Assembly (NCBI GenBank): GCA_051746665.1
Contig: JBNJFG010000021.1
Location: 1 to 34,628, forward strand
Direction: 5' to 3'
Source of the DNA: Halanaerobium sp051746665
GTDB taxonomy: Bacteria > Bacillota > Halanaerobiia > Halanaerobiales > Halanaerobiaceae
Length of the DNA stretch: 34,628 nucleotides
In this document: positions 17,360 to 26,318 of the stretch, one piece after another
Layout of the letters: each line of letters starts with the position of its first letter
How positions within the stretch are numbered: the stretch's first letter is position 1
Translations under genes and position numbers: made by a program
The notes under the pieces: generated by a model
What the model was told of the DNA's origin: nothing
What the model saw: the letters and a program-made list of their open reading frames with translations, nothing else
Database searches by the model: none

Positions 17360-18826
17360 TTAACTTCCTTTCACTTTTTCAGCTGCTTGATAAGCAACTT
17401 TCCGATCATCAAGTTCAATTTTTCCATTTTTTAAGACTTGATATTTTTCATGACCTCTTCCAAGAAGCATTACTAAATCATCTTTTCCAGCTTTTTTTAT
17501 GGCTTTTTCAATAGCTTTTTTCCGATCAGCTACAATTTCATAGTTATTAAAATCTTTACTAAATCCTTTTTTTATTTCAGCAAATATTCTATCTGGATCT
17601 TCATTGCGGGGGTTATCATTAGTCACAATTGTATAATCAGCATATTTTTCTGCAAGTTTTGCCATTGCTGGCCTCTTACTGCGATCTCTATCTCCACCAC
17701 AGCCAAATAAAACAATTAATTTATTTTTTTCCATAACTGCTGCAGTTTCCAAAACGTTTTTCATGCCATCTGGTGTATGAGCATAGTCAACTACTATTTG
17801 AAAATCTTGTCCTGCATTAATCATTTCAAAACGACCGGGAACTGATTTAACTTTTTCCAAAGCCTTTTTGATAGTTTCTTCTTCAATTCCTAAAAGATCT
17901 GCTGTTAAAATAGCAGCAAGAGAATTATAAATATTGAAGATGCCGCCTAAATTTAACTCGAATCTTGAATTAATCATGCCACCTGTTTTATATTCCATTC
18001 CCCTTTGATGAAGCTTAAACTCAGTAGTATATAGATCTGCACTTTTAGAATCTAAACTATAGCTGTAATTTGTTCCCTGAGATTTTTCTTTAATATAGGT
18101 TCCATTTTGATCATCAATATTGATTACAGCAAATTGTTTATTTTTTAATTGAGAAAATAATCGTGATTTAACTTCTCTATAATTTTCTAAATTTTTATGA
18201 TAATCGAGATGCTCCGGACTAATATTAGTGAAAATAGCAGCAGAAAAATCCATTCCATGAACTCTATATAAATCTAAAGCATGAGAAGAAACTTCCATTA
18301 CCCCATATTTAATTCCTTCTGCTCTCATTTGAGCAAAATATCTGTAAAGATCAATAGATTCAGGAGTAGTTCTACTTGAATTCAGTTCTTTATTTCCTAT
18401 TATATTTTTAATAGTTCCAAATAAAGCTGATTTTATCGTATGTTCTTTTAAAATGTTATACAAAAGATAAGAAGTTGTAGTTTTTCCATTAGTGCCGGTG
18501 ATTCCAATTAAATTTAAATCTTCTAATGGATTATTAAAAAAATTTTTAGCAAGTTCAGCCATTGTTTTACGACTGTTTTCAACTTTTATATAAGTTATAT
18601 CATCCTGATATTCTGATATCTCTTTTTCTATAATTACTGCTGCAGCACCTTTTTTTAAAGCCTGCGAAATATATTGATGTCCATCTGTCTCAAAACCACT
18701 GATAGCTATAAATAAATTATCTTTCCTTATTTCTCTTGAATCATATTTTATTTCTGTGATATTTTTAGTCAAATTTCCTGCTTTTAATTCAAAATCTATA
18801 TTATTTAATATTTTTTTTAACTCCAC
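17360..18826 (-). CDS. murE: UDP-MurNAc-L-Ala-D-Glu--meso-diaminopimelate ligase
   Basis: Adds the third residue of the stem peptide. 488 aa. P-loop TGTNGKTTT at 110-118, SSRTTPES near 149-156, and the amino-acid selectivity motif DNPRNEDP at 404-411. The DNPR form with arginine is known to select meso-diaminopimelate; lysine-adding MurE enzymes carry DNPA or similar, so an mDAP-type wall is expected. The start is GTG with GGAGG about 10 nt upstream. It lies 46 nt after ftsI. Confidence 0.97.
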   Translation of the reverse strand: MELKKILNNIDFELKAGNLTKNITEIKYDSREIRKDNLFIAISGFETDGHQYISQALKKGAAAVIIEKEISEYQDDITYIKVENSRKTMAELAKNFFNNPLEDLNLIGITGTNGKTTTSYLLYNILKEHTIKSALFGTIKNIIGNKELNSSRTTPESIDLYRYFAQMRAEGIKYGVMEVSSHALDLYRVHGMDFSAAIFTNISPEHLDYHKNLENYREVKSRLFSQLKNKQFAVINIDDQNGTYIKEKSQGTNYSYSLDSKSADLYTTEFKLHQRGMEYKTGGMINSRFELNLGGIFNIYNSLAAILTADLLGIEEETIKKALEKVKSVPGRFEMINAGQDFQIVVDYAHTPDGMKNVLETAAVMEKNKLIVLFGCGGDRDRSKRPAMAKLAEKYADYTIVTNDNPRNEDPDRIFAEIKKGFSKDFNNYEIVADRKKAIEKAIKKAGKDDLVMLLGRGHEKYQVLKNGKIELDDRKVAYQAAEKVKGS

Positions 18827-18872
18827 TTTTAAATAACCTCCAAAATGTTAAAATACATCTTATTAAAATAAA

Positions 18873-20942
18873 TCAACGGAGTTTTAGATTAATTTTTTTG
18901 GAACTTTTAATTCTTTTACCAGGATAAACTGATTGTCCAATAACTTTACCTGAACCGTCTAAAATTAATTCTAAACCTTTTTGTCTGGCCAATTTCACTG
19001 CCTCAATACCTTTCATACCTCTAAAATCGGGCACTACTAATAAAATATCATCTTTGGTCTTTTCTTCACTAAACAACCAGACTGTAGAACTATAATTAGT
19101 TTTTATGCCAGATCCTGGAAGCTGATCCTTTACTATTTCTCCGTCTCCAATTAGTTTAACATTAAATCCTTTTCCTCTCAAATTACTTTCAGCACTTAAA
19201 AAACTTTCTCCAATTACATTTGGAACTTCAAGTTCTTCATTATTGATTTCATAACCCTTTTCTTGATTGAGATCTGGTTTAACATTTAAATAGTTTAAAA
19301 TATTTGAAGTTAAATTTCTAAAAACAGGCGCTGCTGTTTGACTTCCATAATAAGTCTCACCCTGTATATCATATAAAATAGTTAAAACCACCAAATCTCT
19401 ATTATCTGCTGATACTATTCCAATAAATGATGAATCATAAACATCCTCATTATAATGTTTTGCAGTACCAGTTTTACCACCTATTTCATAACCTTCTATA
19501 GCTGCCTGGGTTCCCGTACCGCTCTCAACTACCTGTTTTAAAAGCTCTTTGGTTTTATCAGCTGTGCTTTTCGATATAACTTGTCTTACAACCTGAGGCT
19601 CATTTATAATATTTTTAGAAATATTTCCAGTATCAACTTCTTTAACCAGCCGCGGCCGCATTAGTTTGCCACCATTTGCAACCGATGAAATAGCTGCAGC
19701 AAGCTGGATAGGTGTTACAGATAAACCATGTCCGAAAGAAAAAGTTGCTAATTCTACAGGACCAATTCTATTATATTCTGGAATAATCCCTCTGGCTTCA
19801 GCGGGTAATCTAATCCCTGTCTGTTCTCCAAAACCAAAAGCTTTAATATATGAATAAAAAGTTTCTTTATCCATTTTTAATCCAACCTCTACAAAGCCTG
19901 GATTACAAGAATTTTTCACAACTTCAGCAAAGTTTTGCTTTCCGTGTCCATATCTACTCCAACAACTAATTTCTTCACCTTCTACATAAATATGCCCTGG
20001 ATCTGTCAAAATATCATTTTCAGTTATAACTCCTTCTTCTAAAGCAGATGCTGCTGTTATTATTTTAAAAGTTGATCCAGGCTCAAATACATCATTAATA
20101 GCACGATTTCTCCAATTTTTATCTGGGTATTCCCCAAATTGATTTGGATTAAATGCTGGTGTATTAGCCATTGCTAGTATATCTCCATTAGAAGAATCCA
20201 TGACAATTACAGAGCCTCCAGAAAAGTCGAATTCACTTTCTGCATTTTTAAGCTCTTTTTCAGCCATGTACTGAATTACTTCATCAATTGTCAGATAAAC
20301 ATTATAGCCATCCCTCCCAGGAACTGTTTCCCTAATTCCATTGGGAATTGTTTTACCTGCTGCGTCTCTCTCAATAATCATTTTTCCAGCTTTACCACTT
20401 AAATGATTATTATAAGATAATTCAAGACCATTTAAACCATTATTATCTATCCCAGTAAATCCAATTATATGAGAAGCTAGTTCTCCTTCAGGATAATATC
20501 TTTTACTTTCTTCGGTAAAAGTAATACCTTTTATATTTTTAGCTTCAATTTTTTGATATAAATTATTATCAACTTTTCTCTGCAGAAATATTGCAGCTGC
20601 CTCAGAAGTAATTCTTCTATAAATAGTACTATAACTAATATCTAATAAATCAGCCAATTCTGAAGCAGTTTTTTCTGGATTAATAATATTATCCGGCAGA
20701 GCAACTACAGTCTTTGCTGGTAGGCTGACTGCAAGTTTCCTGCCGGTATTGTCATAAATTATTCCTCTTTCTGAATTAACTACAAATTCTTTTACTCGCT
20801 GATTTAAAGCTTTATGTTCATATTCTGCACTATTTATAACTTGAATCCAAAAAAGCCTTAACACAAGAATTATAAATAATATAAATACTACTGCAAAATA
20901 AAAGATAACTCTGTTTTTTAAACTTTTATTAAAATCTCGCAA
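18873..20942 (-). CDS. ftsI: Class B penicillin-binding protein with PASTA domains (FtsI/SpoVD type)
   Basis: Septal D,D-transpeptidase partner of FtsW. The second of two in-frame TTG codons (20942) is preferred because AGGAGG lies 7 nt upstream of it; this gives 689 aa. One N-terminal transmembrane helix (about 11-35), a PBP dimerisation region, then the transpeptidase motifs STFK at 290-293 (catalytic Ser290), SCN at 345-347 and KTG at 490-492. Two PASTA-like repeats follow (about 572-628 and 635-689, each starting with a VPxxxG motif). Both Bacillus PbpB and SpoVD belong to this family. Only one copy is present and no sporulation genes flank it, so the vegetative role is the more likely one. 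Confidence 0.95.
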   Translation of the reverse strand: MRDFNKSLKNRVIFYFAVVFILFIILVLRLFWIQVINSAEYEHKALNQRVKEFVVNSERGIIYDNTGRKLAVSLPAKTVVALPDNIINPEKTASELADLLDISYSTIYRRITSEAAAIFLQRKVDNNLYQKIEAKNIKGITFTEESKRYYPEGELASHIIGFTGIDNNGLNGLELSYNNHLSGKAGKMIIERDAAGKTIPNGIRETVPGRDGYNVYLTIDEVIQYMAEKELKNAESEFDFSGGSVIVMDSSNGDILAMANTPAFNPNQFGEYPDKNWRNRAINDVFEPGSTFKIITAASALEEGVITENDILTDPGHIYVEGEEISCWSRYGHGKQNFAEVVKNSCNPGFVEVGLKMDKETFYSYIKAFGFGEQTGIRLPAEARGIIPEYNRIGPVELATFSFGHGLSVTPIQLAAAISSVANGGKLMRPRLVKEVDTGNISKNIINEPQVVRQVISKSTADKTKELLKQVVESGTGTQAAIEGYEIGGKTGTAKHYNEDVYDSSFIGIVSADNRDLVVLTILYDIQGETYYGSQTAAPVFRNLTSNILNYLNVKPDLNQEKGYEINNEELEVPNVIGESFLSAESNLRGKGFNVKLIGDGEIVKDQLPGSGIKTNYSSTVWLFSEEKTKDDILLVVPDFRGMKGIEAVKLARQKGLELILDGSGKVIGQSVYPGKRIKSSKKINLKLR

Positions 20943-20953
20943 ATTCAATCCTC

Positions 20954-21424
20954 CTATTCAAGTGATTCAGCCTGAACAGTAATAACTTCTTTGATTATTT
21001 TATCATAAATTTGCGCTAAGAAAAACTTCTCTTTTGGGATATCTGCTACATATCTTTCTTCTTTTCTAAATTGATTGTTATAAACCAGGGTCTCTTTCTT
21101 ACCAGCTTCAACCATATTTAATTCTTTTTTTGCAATTTTTTCAACTTCTGCTAAGGAGGTTTTACTGGATAGCTCAACTTCTAATCTTTCATTTTGAGCT
21201 TGAATACTTACCAATTTTTTTTCTAAATTTAACAATTTAGAGCTATATTTATTAATGTTTAAAATTTGAGAAACATACAGTAATATTGAAATACTAATAA
21301 AAACCAGCATAAATATATATAAAATAGTAAAAGCCTGTTTTTTTACATTAATAAAATTATAAGATGATTCATTTAAAAAATTACTTTGTGTGTCTAAATT
21401 CCCGTAATTTTGGTTATTATACAT
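20954..21424 (-). CDS. ftsL: FtsL-like septum protein
   Basis: 156-aa bitopic protein: a 30-residue Asn/Tyr-rich cytoplasmic tail, one transmembrane helix (about 33-54), then a leucine-zipper-like coiled coil (LEKKLVSIQAQNERLEVELS, about 66-86) and the FtsL/DivIC-type follow-on IAKKELNMVEAGKKETLVY. FtsL binds FtsQ and regulates FtsW-FtsI. Sequence similarity in this family is weak, and the identification rests on topology and on the position between rsmH and ftsI. ATG start behind a run of six Gs. Confidence 0.87.
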   Translation of the reverse strand: MYNNQNYGNLDTQSNFLNESSYNFINVKKQAFTILYIFMLVFISISILLYVSQILNINKYSSKLLNLEKKLVSIQAQNERLEVELSSKTSLAEVEKIAKKELNMVEAGKKETLVYNNQFRKEERYVADIPKEKFFLAQIYDKIIKEVITVQAESLE

Positions 21425-21441
21425 AATATCCCCCCTTAAAA

Positions 21442-22374
21442 TCAGATCTTCTCAGCTACTCTCATTTTTGCACTTCTCGATCTCGGATTTAATTCTTTTT
21501 CTGAATCAGAAGCTTGAATAGGACTTCTTGTTATCACTTTAACTTCTGATTTTTCATCACAAACACAGATTGGAAAGTCTGGTGGACAACTGCAGTCATT
21601 TGCTAAATCTCTAAATTTGTGTTTTACAATTCTATCTTCTAATGAATGAAATGTGATTATCACAAGTCTTCCACCCGGATTTAAAAGAGAAACTGACTTA
21701 TCAATTAAATTTTTAAGCTGCTCTAACTCATTGTTAGTTTCAATTCTTAAAGCCTGAAAGGTTCTTCTAGCTGGATGCCCTCCACTTCTTCTAACAGCTT
21801 TTGGAATAGCTGCCTTAATTACTTCAACTAAGTCACCTGTAGTTTCAATTTTTTTATCTTCTCTCATTTTTACAATAAACTCAGCAATTCTGGCAGACCA
21901 ATTTTCTTCTCCATACTCAGTAATAACTCTTTCCAGTTCACTTTGAGAATAATTATTTACAATATCTTTTGCTGTTAAATTTTGTTCTGGATTCATTCTC
22001 ATATCAAGCGGGCCATCTTTTTGATAACTAAAACCGCGCTCTGGATTATCCAGTTGTGGTGAAGAAACTCCTAAGTCAAAAAGCATTCCATCAACAGCTT
22101 CAATACCTAATTTATCCAATACTAAATCTATCTCCTGAAAATTTGCATGTTCTAAAATTAAAGATTTATTGTCCGGAAATTTTTCTTTAACTGCTTTTAT
22201 TGCAGCCGTATCACGATCAACTGCAATTAATTTACCTGCTGGTGATAATTTTTTTAAGATTGCAGAACTGTGACCTGCTCTACCTAAAGTACCATCGATA
22301 TAAATTCCATCTTCTTTTATATTTAAATATTCTATTGCTTCCTCTAATAAAACAGCTCGGTGTTTATATTCCAT
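21442..22374 (-). CDS. rsmH: 16S rRNA (cytosine-1402-N4)-methyltransferase
   Basis: SAM-dependent enzyme modifying C1402 in the ribosomal P-site region (formerly MraW). The internal ATG at 22374 (310 aa, MEYKHRAVLLEEA) is preferred because AAAGGA lies 9 nt before it and abuts an earlier ATG at 22383. Motifs: DGTLGRAGHS for SAM binding, DLGVSSPQLD, ERGFSYQKDGPLDMRM, ALRIETNNEL, and FHSLEDRIVK, all typical of RsmH. It follows mraZ closely, as in nearly all bacteria with a dcw cluster. Confidence 0.97.
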   Translation of the reverse strand: MEYKHRAVLLEEAIEYLNIKEDGIYIDGTLGRAGHSSAILKKLSPAGKLIAVDRDTAAIKAVKEKFPDNKSLILEHANFQEIDLVLDKLGIEAVDGMLFDLGVSSPQLDNPERGFSYQKDGPLDMRMNPEQNLTAKDIVNNYSQSELERVITEYGEENWSARIAEFIVKMREDKKIETTGDLVEVIKAAIPKAVRRSGGHPARRTFQALRIETNNELEQLKNLIDKSVSLLNPGGRLVIITFHSLEDRIVKHKFRDLANDCSCPPDFPICVCDEKSEVKVITRSPIQASDSEKELNPRSRSAKMRVAEKI

Positions 22375-22389
22375 TCCACACATTCCTTT

Positions 22390-22821
22390 CTAGATTCCTA
22401 ACTCTTCCATTGCATCTGCAATGTCTTCATAAGAATCTTCTACATCATCCATGTAGTTATCCCATTTTTCTTTAGCCCAAAGTTCTATTCTATTTGCAAG
22501 ACCAATTATTACAATTTCATGTTCAAAATCAGCATAATCTCTTAAATTTATTGGTAAGGAAACTCTTCCTTGTTTATCTAATTCACATTCATTAGCACCT
22601 GAGAAAAAAAAGCGGACAAAATTACGGGCATTTTTACTTGTCATTGGTAAGGAAGTTAATTTTTTTTCTAATTCTTTCCATTCATTCATTGGATATAGAA
22701 ATAGACAGTTATCAAGCCCTCTGGTTATTACAAACTGCTCACTTAGATCATCTCTAAGCTTTGAAGGGATGATTAACCGACCTTTTTTATCCATATTATG
22801 AGTGTATTCTCCCATAAACAT
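22390..22821 (-). CDS. mraZ: Transcriptional regulator MraZ
   Basis: 143 aa from the ATG at 22821, the usual length; a GTG five codons upstream would extend it into the operator. The protein has two AbrB-like swapped-hairpin repeats, each with the DxxxR signature (MDKKGRLIIPSKLR near 11-24 and LDKQGRVSLPINLR near 79-92). MraZ forms ring-shaped oligomers that bind repeats in its own promoter and represses the division genes in several bacteria. It is first in the dcw operon, and the repeat operator lies immediately upstream. Confidence 0.97.
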   Translation of the reverse strand: MFMGEYTHNMDKKGRLIIPSKLRDDLSEQFVITRGLDNCLFLYPMNEWKELEKKLTSLPMTSKNARNFVRFFFSGANECELDKQGRVSLPINLRDYADFEHEIVIIGLANRIELWAKEKWDNYMDDVEDSYEDIADAMEELGI

Positions 22822-22828
22822 AATATCA

Positions 22829-22868
22829 CTTCCCACTTTCTACCCTTTTACTCCACTTTTCACCACTT
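22829..22868 (-). promoter_or_regulatory. MraZ operator: four 10-bp direct repeats
   Basis: Read on the minus strand, four consecutive decamers occur in perfect 10-nt register: AAGTGGTGAA, AAGTGGAGTA, AAAGGGTAGA and AAGTGGGAAG (22868 down to 22829). GTGG-type boxes spaced one helical turn apart upstream of mraZ are the known MraZ binding site, so this is a predicted autoregulatory site. The last repeat overlaps the mraZ ribosome binding region. Confidence 0.88.
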
Positions 22869-22885
22869 AATAATTTTATTCTACA

Positions 22886-22914
22886 TATAATAGAAAAATC
22901 CTTTATATTTTCAA
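22886..22914 (-). promoter_or_regulatory. Candidate mraZ/dcw operon promoter
   Basis: TTGAAA (22914-22909) and ATTATA (22891-22886) on the minus strand are separated by 17 nt, just upstream of the MraZ repeats. The -10 match is poor; shifting by one or two bases gives TTATAT or TATATG. A promoter is expected here from the repeats and from the dinB terminator upstream. Confidence 0.4.
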
Positions 22915-22962
22915 AAATAATTTATAAATTTTTACCATTTGAATAAAATTATTATTTAAAAT

Positions 22963-22989
22963 CGAAAAAACCCACCTTTTGGGTGGGTT
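22963..22989 (-). terminator. Intrinsic terminator after dinB
   Basis: Perfect 8-bp stem (22969-22976 with 22982-22989, arm AACCCACC) with a 5-nt loop. On the minus strand the second arm runs into TTTTTTCG. It starts a few nucleotides after the dinB stop codon and separates the trpS-ddl-dinB unit from the dcw operon. Confidence 0.93.
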
Positions 22990-22993
22990 AAAA

Positions 22994-24163
22994 TTAATCA
23001 TCTTTATCTAAATATAATTTTCTAGCACGTGATATTTTATTAAAACCATACTTCCTTTTCAAATCATCAATAGTTTGATCAAGCTGATCATCAGCCTCTG
23101 CAAATAAGTTCAGCTGTTCTTTTCCCTCTGAAGATAAATTAGAAACTCCAACACCTAATAATCGTAATGGTTTTTTTAATAAATTATCTTTTTCTAAAAG
23201 TGTTTTAGCAGTTTGATAAATTTCTTCACTGCTGTTAACTGCAGCTTTTAAAGATTTTTGTCTGCTGTAAGTACTAAAATCTGAATAACGAACTTTAATA
23301 AAAATTGTATTTCCTTTTAACGAATTGCTGTGAAGACGAAAAGAAACTTTTTCACTCATTTTAAATAGATAAGCAAATAATTTATCCTGATCACTAATAT
23401 TATCAATAAATGTTTCTTCATGACTGATTGATTTAATTTGACTTTGGCTTTTTACTTCTCTATTATCCATGCCTCGAGAAAGAAAAAATAATTTCACTCC
23501 TGCTTTCCCAAATTCATCTTTAAGTTCTTCTAAAGAATAAGACCAAATATCACCAGCTTTATAAACATCTTCTGCTGCCAATTTAGCAGCAAAAACATCA
23601 CCAACACCCCAAATTTTATCTATATCTAAATTGCGCATAAAAGATTTAACATCTTCTTTTTTAATAATTGTTAAACCATCTGGTTTATCAAAATCTGAAG
23701 CTAGTTTAGCTAAAAACTTATTAACTGAAACTCCAACCGAGATTGTTAATTCAGTTTTTCTTTTTACTTCTTTTTTGATTTTTTTCGCAATTTCAACTGC
23801 ATTACCATATAATCTTTCACAACCTTTTACATCTAAAAATGCTTCATCAATTGATAACTTTTCAACTAAGGGAGTGTATTTTTTTAATATATTAAATATT
23901 TCTCGCGAAGATTCTTTATATAAACCATGTCGGGCAGGCAAATAAATACCATCAGGGCACAATTTTCTTGCTTGAGCGATGGGCATTGCAGAATGAACAC
24001 CAAACTTTCTGGCCTCATAAGAAGCAGTTGAAACAACACCTCTGTTGCTCAAACTTACTCCCCCAATAATCACAGCTTTACCTTTTAATTCAGGGTTTTC
24101 TCTCTCCTCAACAGCTGAAAAAAAAGCATCCATATCCGCATGTAAAATATGCAGCTCATCCAT
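22994..24163 (-). CDS. dinB: DNA polymerase IV (Y-family translesion polymerase)
   Basis: 389 aa. Palm-domain acidic residues lie in LHADMDAFFSAVE (Asp10 region) and SIDEAFLDV (Asp106, Glu107). Finger, thumb and little-finger regions follow in normal order. The C-terminal QLNLF at 350-354 matches the beta-clamp binding consensus, so the clamp tether is intact. ATG start with GAGGA provided by the end of ddl; the two genes are separated by 2 nt. No SOS box was recognised nearby, and the gene appears to be co-transcribed with ddl and trpS. Confidence 0.96.
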   Translation of the reverse strand: MDELHILHADMDAFFSAVEERENPELKGKAVIIGGVSLSNRGVVSTASYEARKFGVHSAMPIAQARKLCPDGIYLPARHGLYKESSREIFNILKKYTPLVEKLSIDEAFLDVKGCERLYGNAVEIAKKIKKEVKRKTELTISVGVSVNKFLAKLASDFDKPDGLTIIKKEDVKSFMRNLDIDKIWGVGDVFAAKLAAEDVYKAGDIWSYSLEELKDEFGKAGVKLFFLSRGMDNREVKSQSQIKSISHEETFIDNISDQDKLFAYLFKMSEKVSFRLHSNSLKGNTIFIKVRYSDFSTYSRQKSLKAAVNSSEEIYQTAKTLLEKDNLLKKPLRLLGVGVSNLSSEGKEQLNLFAEADDQLDQTIDDLKRKYGFNKISRARKLYLDKDD

Positions 24164-24165
24164 TA

Positions 24166-25218
24166 TTATTTATCCTCTGTCATTGCAATATCAACTAATC
24201 GATCTAAAAGTTCCATATAAGAAATTCCAACTTCTTTAAAAAGCAGGGGATACATACTAAATTTAGTAAATCCGGGCATAGTATTAATTTCATTAACTAA
24301 AATCATATTTTCTTTTTCATTAACAAAAAAATCTAATCTGGAAATACCGGATGCCCCAATTGCTTTAAATGCTCTTATTGACAATTCTTTAATTATTTCT
24401 TTGCTTTTTTTAGAAATTTCAGCTGGTATTATTAATTCAGTACTCTGATCTTCATATTTAGCCTGATAATCATAAAAATCATGAGTAGAAATAATCTCAC
24501 CTGCGGCAGAAACTTCAATCTTATCACCTTTTCCAATAACTGCAGATTCAATTTCTCTTCCCTCAATATTACTTTCTATGATTATTTTATTATCATATTT
24601 AAAGGCTTCCTTTAGTGCAGCTTCAAAAGAAGCTAATTCGTTAACTATATTAATTCCAATACTTGAGCCCATATTAGCAGGCTTAATAAAAAATGGGGCT
24701 TTCAAATCTTCAACAAACTTATTATAAAGTTCTAAAGTGTTTTGATTTTTAAATTCTTCTTTTTTTAATACTTTAAACTTACTTTGTGGAATATTATGAT
24801 AAGAAAATATTTCTTTCATAACTGCCTTATCCATACCAACAGCAGAAGAAAGTAAATCACATCCCACATATTTAATATTTAAAGTATCCAAAAAGCCCTG
24901 TATCTTACCATCTTCCCCATATGGTCCGTGCAATACTGGAAAAACTAGATCTATATTTTCTTCTAGTACTTTCAACACTTTTAAATCTAAAATGTTTTTT
25001 CTATCTACTTCTGGAACTCTCTTATTAGCTCCCAGTAAAATTTTTTTTGATTTTTCTAAAGAATGGAAAAAACCTTTTTTAGAAATTGCGACTGGTAAAA
25101 TTTCATATTTTTCTTTACTAAAAGCATTATAGATAGAACGAGCTGACAATAAGGAAACTTCATGCTCTGCCGAACGACCACCAAAAAATAGGGCAATATT
25201 AATCTTTGATTTAGACAC
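24166..25218 (-). CDS. ddl: D-alanine--D-alanine ligase
   Basis: ATP-grasp enzyme making the D-Ala-D-Ala dipeptide used by MurF. The GTG at 25218 (350 aa, starting SKSKINIALFFGG) follows AGAGGG at good spacing; a TTG at 25242 overlapping the trpS stop lacks one. Motifs: EHEVSLLSA, FPVLHGPYGEDGKIQG, the ATP-grasp loop KPANMGSSIGI, SRLDFF and the C-terminal metal site NEINTMPGFT. In E. coli ddlB is inside the dcw cluster between murC and ftsQ; here it lies about 1.3 kb upstream of mraZ, between trpS and dinB. Confidence 0.96.
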   Translation of the reverse strand: MSKSKINIALFFGGRSAEHEVSLLSARSIYNAFSKEKYEILPVAISKKGFFHSLEKSKKILLGANKRVPEVDRKNILDLKVLKVLEENIDLVFPVLHGPYGEDGKIQGFLDTLNIKYVGCDLLSSAVGMDKAVMKEIFSYHNIPQSKFKVLKKEEFKNQNTLELYNKFVEDLKAPFFIKPANMGSSIGINIVNELASFEAALKEAFKYDNKIIIESNIEGREIESAVIGKGDKIEVSAAGEIISTHDFYDYQAKYEDQSTELIIPAEISKKSKEIIKELSIRAFKAIGASGISRLDFFVNEKENMILVNEINTMPGFTKFSMYPLLFKEVGISYMELLDRLVDIAMTEDK

Positions 25219-25238
25219 TGAAATCCCTCTTTCTAATC

Positions 25239-26243
25239 TCAATTATTAAAATAGTCTATTTTCATAACTTCTCTTACTTTTTCCATTGTTTTTGCTGCTT
25301 CTTTTCTTGCTTTTTCAGTACCTTTTAGTAAAATCTGATCAACTAATTCGGGATTTTCAAGATATTTTTTTCTTCTTTCACGCATTGGAGCTAAAAAATC
25401 ATTTAATTTTGCAGCCATCCGTTTTTTACAGGCTACACAACCAATTGTTCCGGCTCTACATTTTTCAGCAATTTCATCAGATTCTTCAGTGTTAAAAGCT
25501 TCATGATAATGAAAAACTGTACAAACTTCCGGATGACCTGGATCATCTTTGTGAATTCTAGCTGGATCAGTTTTAGCTTTCATTATTTTTTCAGCAACTT
25601 GATCTTTACTGTCACTTAAATAAATTGCATTGTTTAAACTCTTACTCATTTTATTCTTGCCATCAAGTCCCATCAATCTGGGAAAATCACTAATTAGTGC
25701 TTCCGGCTCAGGGAAAATTTCACCATACATATTATTAAATTTACGTACAATTTTTCTTGTCTGTTCTATGTGAGGAATTTGATCTTCACCAACAGGAACC
25801 AAATTTGCCCTACAAAAGGTTATATCTGCTGCCTGGCTGACTGGATAACCAAGAAATCCATAAGACATTTCTTTATATCCATATTGTTCAGCTTCAGATT
25901 TAATAGTAGGATTATGACGCAGCTGATTTACTGTAACAATCATTGAATAAAAAATTGTAAGTTCAGCTATTTCTGGTACAAGTGACTGTACAAAAATAGT
26001 AGTTTTTTCGGGATCAATCCCAGCAGCTAAATAATCTCTTGCCACCTGTCTTATATCCTCGCTCAATTGTTCCGGTTTTTCAAAATTAGTGGTTAAAGCC
26101 TGTACATCAGCAATAATTAAAAAAGTATCATATTCATTCTGCAGTTCGACTCTATTTTGCAAACTACCAACATAATGCCCAAGATGGAGTTTGCCGGTAG
26201 GTCTATCACCAGTTAAAATCCTTTTTTGTTTTTTATTTGACAA
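25239..26243 (-). CDS. trpS: Tryptophanyl-tRNA synthetase, with a four-cysteine motif
   Basis: Class I synthetase charging tRNA-Trp. I prefer the TTG at 26243 (334 aa, reading SNKKQKRILTGDRPTGKLHL), which lies 4 nt after GGTGAT; GTG at 26252 and ATG at 26249 overlap the ribosome binding site. HLGH at 20-23 is the HIGH motif and KMSKS is at 198-202. Four cysteines at 241, 262, 269 and 272 give C-x20-C-x6-C-x2-C, close to the pattern that binds a 4Fe-4S cluster in the Thermotoga maritima enzyme. No T-box precedes the gene. Convincing upstream promoter elements are limited to a TATAAT at 26277-26272. Confidence 0.95.
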   Translation of the reverse strand: MSNKKQKRILTGDRPTGKLHLGHYVGSLQNRVELQNEYDTFLIIADVQALTTNFEKPEQLSEDIRQVARDYLAAGIDPEKTTIFVQSLVPEIAELTIFYSMIVTVNQLRHNPTIKSEAEQYGYKEMSYGFLGYPVSQAADITFCRANLVPVGEDQIPHIEQTRKIVRKFNNMYGEIFPEPEALISDFPRLMGLDGKNKMSKSLNNAIYLSDSKDQVAEKIMKAKTDPARIHKDDPGHPEVCTVFHYHEAFNTEESDEIAEKCRAGTIGCVACKKRMAAKLNDFLAPMRERRKKYLENPELVDQILLKGTEKARKEAAKTMEKVREVMKIDYFNN

Positions 26244-26278
26244 AATCATCACCCTTTTCTTTATATAATAGATTATAC

Positions 26279-26307
26279 TTGAATATTTGATTGATTTCTG
26301 CTAAAAT
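26279..26307 (+). promoter_or_regulatory. Promoter of the PerR-like regulator gene
   Basis: TTGAAT (26279-26284), a 17-nt spacer and TAAAAT (26302-26307) on the plus strand place the transcript start near 26314, about 40 nt before the ATG. The Fur/PerR-type palindrome lies just downstream of the -10 box, so a bound repressor would block initiation. Confidence 0.7.
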
Positions 26308-26318
26308 TAAACTAAGAA

